Assembly (NCBI RefSeq): GCF_019399895.1
Contig: NC_091880.1
Location: forward strand, 4,402,001 to 4,466,000
DNA length: 64,000 nt
DNA from: Cardiocondyla obscurior
Taxonomy: Eukaryota > Arthropoda > Insecta > Hymenoptera > Formicidae
Reading direction: 5' to 3'
Positions within the stretch are counted from its first letter, which is position 1; every line of letters begins with the position of its first letter. The notes below the pieces were generated by a model. The model was not told where the DNA came from. It made no database searches and saw only the letters and a list, made by a program, of their open reading frames with translations. Below, in pieces: positions 52,501-61,400 of the stretch. Made by a program: the position numbers and the translations under genes.

Positions 52501-55186
52501 CGATTGATCGATCGACTAATATTAGTAATTTTTTTAATCATTCATCAATTAAAAATTAAGGAAGCAGATTAATCAAATATTTAATTAAACCTGAACCATC
52601 CTGATGAACAATTCCGGTCAGTTTGATTCATGTATTTTTGAAATCAATGCGAGATATTGACCAATGCTGTGTCAATGGCGTGCCTGATTACTTTCTATCT
52701 CGCTACCTACCTCAAACAAAAGGCTATACTACTGTTTGAACTAACATCTGCCTCGATATTCTCATATTCTAAGTAAATTATAAATTTACGTCTTCTTTTA
52801 AACAAGTTGTTTAATCTAACATCAATTTAAATATTACAAAATAAAATTATGAATTTTTTTTATTTTACTTTTATCTTCTCGAAGACCAACTAAAATTAAG
52901 TTATTTCTGCAAAAAAAGCGATGACTTTCTTATCGTTATATTATTACATTTGATACTGCGTGCTTTTTAAACGAACGCCATTTACTACTTCGCAGTCATT
53001 ACTACAGCAAATATTATTTCATGTTTAATATCGTACGAACCAATACGCCCAAACACACACGATATCGTTGTAAGCTACACTGTAAGCTTCTAAAGCTATG
53101 TATAATATTTGCGTGACTATCAAAGCTCCAGCGGCCTTTATAGCCGCACTTAAAAATATTAAATTAGAAACACAACGTCGTATTCCGCAGGGCTTAGAGA
53201 ATCGTGGAAACTCACGTCAGTACCGTCCAACCGCGAGTCAGAATATTCTGTAACGTAGATCCCCGCAGGAACAAATTTATGAATAAAATAGCCGGACCGA
53301 CGGGGCGCGCATATAATCGGAAACTATTTCACCGTTCGCGCGGTATCGTTTCGTTCCGCCGACAATTATATTGCGACAGTAATACGAACGGCGTATATAT
53401 CCGAAGGTAGTAGTAATCGCTATCGTCACGATGGGACTCGACCTCTTGTCGACCGGGAGTTACGTGTCGCATAAAACGTCGCTCGTGTTGAAAGGAGGAT
53501 CAATTTAACGATCGCAGTTCCGGTTCTCGCAGGAAGGAGCGCCGCGGGTCGAATGGGGAAGGTAGAGCTCCCTTTTATACAACGGTTTACGCATCTTTAT
53601 CTTTATGATTATGATCACGTAAAATCGGAGTTTAATATAAAGCCAGTAGGACTTCCGAGGGCGGATCTTATATATATCGTGCACGCTTGGGCGTATTCAT
53701 CTTACGTTAGGAGGCTATGCAAAAGGAGCGCGAGGGAAGGCAAGAGAGATGGCTTGCATAGCCGAAAGAAGAGCCCGAATGCATTAACTTAAATATCTTG
53801 AGCATAACTCGGACCTTCGGGGAGTCTCGGTTAACGCACAGGGCTAAGTTCTCCAAAAAGCTTCAATCCTCTTAGAGTTTTGGTTAATAAGTCTTCAGGT
53901 TCCTTTGCGTTAGTTATTTACAGTAACTTTGGCACAATCAGAATTTGATATTCCTCATGAAGTTAAGAAATATTTTAAATAATATATGTCTCGCATAATG
54001 TATTGTCGTTATTAATAGATATTAAAATTAACGATCTATGCTTTTTTTTTATCATATAAATAAAAATATCAAGATAGTAATCGCATTACATTTCGTCTGT
54101 AAATTTAATAAATAGTGTTCTAATTTTTTTTTTTTTTTTAAGTATAATTGCTAACTATACAAACGCGAAAAGCTTTGTGTGTTCAAGATAACTTATTTAA
54201 AAACCAGCGACTTTGAAGGCGGGACAAATGTGATTGATCTACGAGTTTTCAGATCCGGCGATTTTCAGGGCAGTTATGAATGCGATTCGAGACTTCCCGA
54301 AGGGAATAAAAGCGCAACGGGAGGAAACGCACAAATCACCGAGTATCTCCTGAGTATCTAGGACGGAGAATTGCGAGCATTCATAACGCAACGAAGGTGC
54401 AGTTCGCGCCACTTACAGAACGACGATAACTTTGTCACACGAGGTGGCTCGTGGCGGTTCTGTATTATTCGTACCCTGGGCGCGCGTATCTGTCGGCCGC
54501 GATAAATATTACGAACCCATCAGATTCCCAACGCCTAGGGGACCGAACATTAAACTAAACTTCGTTCAACGCATTCAAATTCATAACCGAATTTTCTTAG
54601 GAAAATATAGCTTAAATAGAAGAATCTAAATATAATTTATAACATCGTAATCATATGTTACGTCAGGAAGGTTAATTTTGTTTAATTAATTAATTGGAAG
54701 GAATTCCTCGGAATGGACTTTGCCGGTAGGGTAGGAAAGTGACGTACCACCGAATTTATGTGTGATTCGAAATTTGAATCTACACAATTTTACGCGCAGA
54801 TTATTATTCGGATTTCAATTGAGCGCGTAAGTGGTTCTTTTTAGAGAAAGGAAATGAATCCTTATTCTCTGGGATAGAACCAGGCGTGATTGATCGCTTA
54901 GACAGGATAATTTAGGGTAATAATAAAATAATTAAGTCACGATTTTAATAACACTAAATTAACAATTTAATTTAAAACAAATGACTCTAATTACAAAATC
55001 AAAAATAATCCATACAAAGACAAATAAACAATTTAGAAAATTCATACAGCTCGTTTGAAATATAAAAATAATGTGAAAGTTTTTACGGAACAAATCAAAT
55101 AATAAGAAAAAGGTTGTAGGCGGATGAACAGATATAATTTTAACATAACGGAGTTGAGTATTTACAGTATATACATGAGTGTAAGC

Positions 55187-55204
55187 GTGTGTGTGTGTGT
55201 GTGT
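55187..55204. repeat. (GT)9 microsatellite
   Basis: Nine GT units directly downstream, on minus, of the tandem TAA stops of the L2 coding exon. It probably lies in that transcript's 3' UTR. Confidence 0.9.
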
Positions 55205-55213
55205 AAATAATTA

Positions 55214-56056
55214 TTAGTCTAGAGTGACCTCCTCGATTTCCACCACCCTCGCCGTGGATCTCGGGAAAACCAAGTCTATTAATCGCATCGGGGCCAGGAA
55301 TGGAAATTCCACCCCGGGATAGTAGATGAAAAAGTGAGAATCAGGATCAGATCGAGCTGCCTGAATCCTGATTCTCCTCTGGCTCGAAGTGGTCAGGGCC
55401 GATGGAGAAGGCCCTTTCCGGGACAGGATCTGTCCACGGAGTACAGGCCCTGCGGAGGAGCTCCAGGAGAGGGTCTACAACCTCTCTTGGTTCTGGACGC
55501 TCCTCGAGGATCTCTATACTCGGGACCGGAGATGGAGGTTGATCGGGGAAGTCTACTCCTGGGAGAGAGATAGAATCATCTTCGCCCAGAGAGTCGGCTT
55601 CCTCAGGTTCGACGGGAAAAGGAGGTGGTGAAAGAGGAGAGGAGCAGGCTCTTGGCTCATCTCCGGGAAACCGTGGCTCGGAGACGAGGGAAGAATTCGG
55701 GGTATAAGAAGGAGTCGTGGGGCGGAATTGTTCCGATCCCGGCTCCGTGGACTGAGATCAAAAATTGAGCTCGTCGGAAGGATTCGTAATAGAGTTGTCT
55801 CGGCACTCCTCTTCTTCCGGGAAATAACCGTGTAACGGCTCCGGATCGCCGTGGATAGGAGATGGTGGCGGAGGGCCCGGACGAGGAGACCAAGGTCTCT
55901 CCTCGTGGGGCGCGGGAGACACGAAAACCTCTTCACTTGGTGCCGCCGCGAGCAGATATTGTATGAAGAAGCGGCGGACCAGCTCCCTCAAATTTTTGAT
56001 TTGCTTATTCCGCCGCGCCCGACTCTTCTTCAAAGTTTTCTTATTGTGAGATTCCA
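55214..56056 (-). CDS. L2 exon C3: main coding exon of an unrecognised protein, frame interrupted twice
   Basis: From the acceptor ATAATTTTAG the frame runs about 99 codons to an in-frame TGA (55760-55758), then stays open in the same frame for about 135 codons to a second TGA (55349-55347). A third segment of about 46 codons, in the frame reached by skipping one base near 55364, continues to TAA-TAA at 55214. The first segment is basic (residues 5-30: KKSRARR, then RELVRRFFIQYLLAAAP), then proline/acidic (RPGPPPPSPI). The second is Pro/Glu/Ser-rich. The third has YYPGVEFPFLAP and ends acidic. Codon content and composition stay protein-like across both breaks. No ATG lies at the start of this exon; two upstream exons (C2 and D) both supply it in frame. 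I recognise no family. Alternatives are a recent pseudogene, a small unseen intron over the first TGA, or recoding. Confidence 0.65.
55336..55376. repeat. 15-bp hairpin with one bulged base at the frame break
   Basis: GAGAATCAGGATCAG (55336-55350) pairs with CTG-A-ATCCTGATTCTC (55361-55376). All 15 pairs are perfect and one A (55364, T on minus) is left over. The loop is 10 nt. The extra base is the one whose absence would place the second and third parts of the L2 coding exon in one frame. Confidence 0.8.
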
Positions 56057-56496
56057 CTAAAATTATTAATTGATTTTAATTAAATTTGAACTGAATTTTT
56101 GGAAAGTTTAATAACAATGGAGTGAAGGAGATTCGTCACCGACGAATTCCGAGGGTCTCGACCCGCCCATGAGAGATTCCGCGTAATCTATCTTCGGCGA
56201 GAATCGCTTGCCGATTCTTTAGCCGAGAACAGTCGCCAAAGTTCCAGCAATATTTCGCGGCGTTAACCACAGAAAATCGCTAGTTATTCGACAGCATGTC
56301 TCAACCGGTGTTCGGAAGCAGATATTCTCACACATTTAACGGATCACGGGAACAATCAGAACAGAATCAAAACCGCGGAGCCTCGACTCGGACATTTCTT
56401 TCTCTCTTAGACAACACTTGGAAACAATTAATTAAGAAATATATTTAGTGGAATCGTGTTTTTCGCCAAGATACATATTAAATCGTTGGAACTTAC

Positions 56497-56608
56497 TTTG
56501 TAGGAGATCTTCAAACTGCTTCCTCGATAGGTTTGGATCGACTTGCACACTCAAAGCACTCACGATAGATTTAAGTAAACTGTTTCGGGTTGTGGCTGAG
56601 ATGCAAGA
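56497..56608 (-). other. L2 exon D: ATG-free alternative first exon
   Basis: It lies about 30 bp downstream of a TATAAAA box and ends at a strong donor, CAAA/GTAAGT (56496-56491). No ATG occurs in any frame in this exon. Joining its last A to the C3 acceptor (TGGAATC) makes ATGGAA, so the start codon is assembled by splicing, in frame with the long C3 frame. Upstream codons in the same frame (...NLSRKQFEDLLQ) are also open but have no ATG of their own. The 5' end is approximate, set by TATA spacing and a TCAGCC initiator-like word near 56600. Confidence 0.5.
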
Positions 56609-56633
56609 GAGCGTGCTCAGCCTGAGCACAAGA

Positions 56634-56640
56634 TTTTATA
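56634..56640 (-). promoter_or_regulatory. TATA box of the internal L2 promoter
   Basis: GCTTATAAAATC on the minus strand, about 30 bp before an initiator-like TCAGCC, with a spliced exon following. TATA, initiator, donor, acceptor and coding frame follow in the proper order on one strand, which makes this the best promoter in the window. Confidence 0.55.
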
Positions 56641-57515
56641 AGCTCGGAAAAGGGGAGGACTCTTCCCGATTTTTCATTTTTCTGAGATTCTAATCTCTCA
56701 TTTGCAGAGCTTATTCCTCCACTTTTCCTATCTCAAAATTATTGGGCATTCGCACTTCATCCCTTCTCTATTTTAAGTTTTCGCCCTTAGTTTCTAAATT
56801 TTGGTGAGGAGTTCCCGAAATCCATTGGTTTTAAGGAAGTAATATGCCTACGAAGCACCCCCGCTTCAACGAGTTACCCCTTCCGAGCCTTCCAGAATTT
56901 TTCTATCATTTCCATCGAGAGATGGTAGGGTAACTTTTACTTTCCATACAACATATGGTTACCTGGCTTTTATTGCCTTTGCCTGCGCCACATACTCCGG
57001 TAATTTCGGGTCTCTCGCGCCCTTGGTTTTTCTAAAGCTCAGGATCGGTACGCAATTACAATTTTAAGAAAAAGTTATTTTTCTTTTCCTATGACAGACA
57101 GGTTATCAAAGTTGAAATATTTATGAGCTCTTAAATTTTGATTTTTTGTGTTATGTCTAGACAAATTCTTTGTCTGACATCCGTTGGCGCCCGTTCGCAA
57201 TTTGTTGCATGTTTTTTATGCTTTCACGCAACAAATTGTCCCGGAATATGTGGACGTCTGTTGAATTATTTTCTGAAAGGCTCTGAAGTTCCTTTTTTTT
57301 ATATTACAATGGACTACGGTCTACCTTCCCCTTAACTAAAATTTTAATATACGTCGAAAAAAAAGAGACGCGGAGTCGGAGACGTAACACATACTTGCAA
57401 AACTGGCACAAGACTTCTTTTTTTTTACTAGAAGAAACCATGCGCGCGCTACGCACGTGCTACTTTTTAAAAGACCCTGATTACAAATTGCAAACAAAAA
57501 AATTATGCGACTCAC
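56641..57515. other. Intronic interval between exon C2 and the internal promoter
   Basis: No coding exon seen. On plus, TGGCGCCCG at 57185-57193 resembles the start of a retroelement primer-binding site, and CA lies 5 bases before it. It is followed at once by the inverted repeat CAATTTGTTGC/GCAACAAATTG (57198-57208, 57228-57238). No LTR pair or polymerase is present, so this may be a solo LTR edge or coincidence. Confidence 0.35.
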
Positions 57516-57553
57516 CGATCTGCATCAGCGGAGTTGAAGATTTCTGCCGGTGG
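57516..57553 (-). CDS. L2 exon C2: 38-nt exon carrying the distal start codon
   Basis: Bounded on minus by TTATGTTACAG (acceptor) and GATCG/GTGAGTCGC (donor). It contains ATG CAG ATC G from 57525, which joins in phase to exon C3 and reads MQIVESHNKK into the long frame. The ATG overlaps the stop of the upstream small frame as TGATG. Exon A2 in L1 has the same structure. Splice sites, length class and ATG phase are shared between the two loci, the main support that this is a real exon. Confidence 0.6.
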
Positions 57554-57671
57554 CTGTAACATAAAATAAAATATATTATTGTAGACGTGTAAATTGGTTC
57601 ATAAAATTAATTAAAAAAAAAGTTAAAGTTTTTATTTAATAAATATTTTATTAAAAAAATTTTTTTCTCAC

Positions 57672-57989
57672 CTAAGAGTTGCTCCGCCGATGCAGGATGC
57701 CCCCCGGGCCTGCTCCTCCTCTCAGATGGGACGTGTCGAGTCATCCTTCCGCGCACAAGTAACTCGCGAACACCCCGACCGTGATTTTATAACCGCGAGA
57801 ATTACTCTATGATCACTCTCGCGCGTTCCATACTCGGCACTCGCGATTAGAAGAAAGTCGAGTGTCGAAAAACCACGCCCGAATACTCAGCGGAATTTCC
57901 GGGACGACCGACGAACCGGCTGCGGTTCGTATATCTTAATATCGGCGTTGACGATACTCGTTGACGACACCGGATGCAACTGCGTCGAT
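57672..57989 (-). other. L2 exon C1: leader exon with a conserved small open frame
   Basis: The acceptor TATATTTCTTTATGTTACAG precedes 57989 and the donor CTTAG/GTGAGA follows 57672. An ATG at 57744 begins MTRHVPSER..., crosses the splice junction and ends in exon C2 at TGA after 33 codons. The L1 copy has the same start and stop. Expected effects are reduced translation of the main frame, or reinitiation at the overlapping ATG. The 5' part of the exon also has a 55-codon open stretch, but the L1 copy breaks that frame, so it is probably not coding. Confidence 0.55.
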
Positions 57990-58097
57990 CTGTAACATAA
58001 AGAAATATAAAGGTTAATTGTAGTTATCGTGCCGGAAGGATTTTCGTTAAACAGAAATGCGAATTACTTTCGGTACGGAGACACGTGCTTGCTGTGC

Positions 58098-58255
58098 CGT
58101 GCGTATTACGTGTGTGCTCGCGCGACCGCTGGAGAAGGACAAAGCGAGAGTGGGAGTAGTGGGGGAATATACCTAACGCGCGGCACGTAGGCTCGCGCTC
58201 GCTCTCACTCTGTCCCCCCTCGCCTCCCCCCATCCCCCGCGCCTATCTATTCGTT
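58098..58255 (-). promoter_or_regulatory. L2 upstream GC-rich segment, likely distal promoter or first exon
   Basis: Homologous to 32388-32520 of L1, with shared words CGACCGCTGGAG, GTGGGAGTAGTGGGGG and GCGCGGCACGTA in order, followed by a C-rich tract. It has no TATA box, which fits a CpG-type promoter. It lies upstream of exon C1 on minus, as its paralogue lies upstream of B1. Confidence 0.45.
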
Positions 58256-58277
58256 ACTCACACGATCGCTTAAATTG

Positions 58278-58382
58278 TAATATTTAATGTATGTCCATGC
58301 AAAGACGGTACTTACACCAAGTTGTCCTCGATCTCAAAAATCGCGAAGACCGTCTTCGCCTGGACATATTAATTAAATATTA
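58278..58382. repeat. Long imperfect hairpin beside L2
   Basis: Arms 58278-58309 and 58349-58382 match over about 30 of 33 positions (TAATATTTAAT, ATGTCCA, AAGACGGT blocks). The loop is 39 nt. On minus, an ATG in the arm (ATGTCCAGGCGAAGACGG) opens an Arg/Ser-rich frame of 17 codons that meets a good donor, TTGGT/GTAAGT, in the loop (58315-58310), so this hairpin may overlap an additional first exon. Confidence 0.7.
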
Positions 58383-58428
58383 AAATTAAAACAAACCTCA
58401 AAATCGCCAACTTGATAGCCAATGTTGA

Positions 58429-58461
58429 CTCTCGCTTGGCGTGAAGCAAGCCAAGCGAGAG
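58429..58461. repeat. Perfect 12-bp hairpin beside L2
   Basis: CTCTCGCTTGGC (58429-58440) and GCCAAGCGAGAG (58450-58461) are exact reverse complements around a 9-nt loop. With the larger hairpin 46 bp away it marks the upstream edge of L2. Confidence 0.85.
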
Positions 58462-61400
58462 AAAACTAATCAGCGTCGGTTTTAAGCGGTAACAATTAAC
58501 AGCTAATTTACGCGTCACGCCAATTTTTTACGATAGAATAAAATGACTTGTTAAAGCAATATACATATTATAACAAAATTAATTACAAGCTGCTACAGGA
58601 AATATGTTGATACAATTAAGGATAACTTTTCCTATTCGATTTTTGCACGGACGTTTCTTTATGTTCCCTCTTAAGAATGTTTCAACGCTGTCGTAAATAA
58701 GCGCGATAGTTTATCCTGCACTCGGAACGTTCTAAGCACTTGCTACGAACAGTTGAAAAAAAAAAAAAAAAAAAAGAAGTGGTGCATGTACTATATACCG
58801 TATCCGAGGCGCAATAAGAGCCGTAATACCCGACACCATAATTCCGCCGTTAAACGACCGGCCGACGTCCGACACTGTGAAAGCGCGACAGGTCGATCGA
58901 TCGTATGGCCGGCTTGATCGGCATCCGTTATTGTGCGTGATGGAAAAAAAAAAATCGAATCCCTTGGGCTCTCCCTTTCACGGCGACTCATTATGAATAT
59001 CAATCAATCTGCGTCATTCGACCCGTTATCATCGCGACGCCGTGAAAGTAATCTTAAACGCAAACGAGTTAATAGTAAAAAAAGAAAAAGCAAAAAACGA
59101 CAATGACTCCACCGGCGTTTAGTTTGGATTATAAAATTAAAAAGCAAATGTGTTATTAATATTTTACGTACATGATTAAATGTTTAAAATCTATAACTTA
59201 TTAAATAACAATTTACATTTTTATTAACTGATCGGGTGATACGCTTATATTATTCTGCTCCGCGATCATTAACGACGGTAATAAAATTAATAGAAACTAT
59301 TTGATCAATCATTGAAAATCAATTGCTTTAAGTATCATCGGTTTATTCTGATCTAATCTTCTAATGTTTGAAAAGAGAACAATGGGAGGAAATAAAAGTA
59401 CGAAAGTTAAGAACCGAGGATACCGAATGCAGCAGGAAGGAGCGACTTTATCTGCAATTCTCGATACGCGGGAACGAATCGGCAGCGAACGATTCTTCAT
59501 TTCCTCCGCTTTCGGCTTTTGTGCCGCCGGTCTCGTTAATTAGAACCGCTGCTACCGGAGCTTGCCTCCTCGGATCCTCGTTACCCCTTTTTTTTTTTCT
59601 CTCTGTCTCTTCCTCAATAGAGGGGGACAATTGTTTCTCGGGCATCTCATTGTTATCTCTTATCGAACGGCAAAGACGCTGCCTTGAGAAAGTCGAAGCA
59701 GCGCGTAATAGAGATTAATCATTTCCGTTTATACTACCGTTTTTGTTGCCTTGATTCCTTTAGGAAAGGAGCGGATGTTGCTTCCATTATTTTAACGAAA
59801 TGAGTAATGGGATCTGAATCGAGGTTGTCAGCAAAGAGTAAAAAAAAAAAAAAATTAAAAAAAAAACTGCATGGCATTAGTAGATATTCCGATTCGTTGG
59901 ATTCCTTCGTTAAAATCACGTAACAGATTTATTATTTTCGTAATAAATTTTCGCGCAACGTTCACTCTATGTTATCAACGAGTTTGGTCGCGTATCTTGC
60001 GAAAGGTGTCATCGTTTGTAATGGGAAAACATTATGTCGCGTTAGGGCTTATTTACTTTCGCTAACTCCAACAGCTGGGGGTGTATATGATGCCGAAGTT
60101 TATGTAACGCGAGTAAAACGTATCGAAGTTTGATTACTCGGATCACGGATCGCGGGGAAACGAGCTAAAGTTACATGTCAAAATTTGCGTTTGTCGCCGA
60201 GCAGCTTTTGGCATTTAATGGCACAGCCGGTATACTTATAGAGTTTACATTTACTTGTTATTAGCCGGGGCTGCTCCTCGAGAGTACGTATGAGCCTTCC
60301 GTTCATACGGCCAGGCCCCGGGAACGAGGAAACAGAACAGAATGCGGGCGCAATTACGATTAGCGCCGCGCTAATTACCATCTAATTACCTAATTACGGT
60401 CGAGTGCTATCTATTTTCAAGCTGAGACAGATTAACTTATTATCGGAAAGGTAATAAGAAACTCGCGACTTGCTGGAGTATCCATTAAGTGCGCTCGGAA
60501 AGATATAATTATTTTCTTGCCAAACTGGACATTGAATTAATAAATGTATATACAGAATAGTTATTATCGCTTCGAACTCGAACGTAAATTCTTTTACGGA
60601 TTTTGGTATCGATATACCTCGTGCTCCAGCTAGCTGATTTTAACTTAATTTATTAATTTTTTTTTTTTTTTAATTTAATTACTTTAACTCTGTAATTAAT
60701 TGTACATACATAAATTAATCATAAAGCACGCCCGATATTGCGAAAGCTAGGTGCGTACACATGTGCAAACGTAATTCAAACAAGCCTCCCCTTCTCCTCC
60801 TCCTCCCCACGTAAATCTTGACGTGCGTAATATAAATCAATCACCGTGAAACGGTGGGATAACAGAACAAAAAGATTAGCATGCAAAATATTAGCGGGGA
60901 AATTGTCACGAACTCGATTACGATCCGCCCGTCTACGCTGCATCGCGTTTCCTCTGTAATCGAATGCACATAATACGGACCGGAGATCGATAATCGTGTA
61001 ACCAATCCCGGCTTCACAATGTGGTCTCTCAGACCGTACACGGGATCTTACATCTCGGGCGGAAAGTAAAGCGGACAGTTTACCCAGGAGCTTATTATGC
61101 GCTCACGGCCAATAATAAGCGATGTGTCAAACGCAGGGTGTGCACCCAAGGTGATGTAAGGCCGACAATGTACCTGTCCGCGTCGCGTAGCTGCAGCGCG
61201 CATTCGGACAATTGTAAATCAGTCGCGAAGCTGGTGGCTCACGTAGCATCGACGTTTTCGGCGCCGCTAAAGTGCTGACTGCCTTTTACACGGTTACAGA
61301 ACGGGGTTAAGATAGGATCGACGACCGCCGCGGTGCCACCATTGTCTTTGCGTACTCGCGCTTTAAAACCATTTTCGTGCACTTGTTATCGCATGGCGCA

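Larger units (their letters stand above)
51258..55213. other. Gene-free stretch
   Basis: AT-rich with no supported exon. A CT microsatellite lies at 52447-52500. A patch at 53.2-53.8 kb has two modest open frames (53204-53410 and 53553-53792 plus) that I do not recognise. A T16-like run lies near 54127. A (GT)9 tract at 55187-55204 lies just past the end of the L2 coding exon. Confidence 0.45.

Noticed and set aside
57690..57989. 55-codon open stretch in the 5' part of exon C1, joinable to the Arg/Ser frame at 58.3 kb
   Set aside because: The paralogous L1 exon has a one-base difference that breaks this frame, so coding is unlikely.
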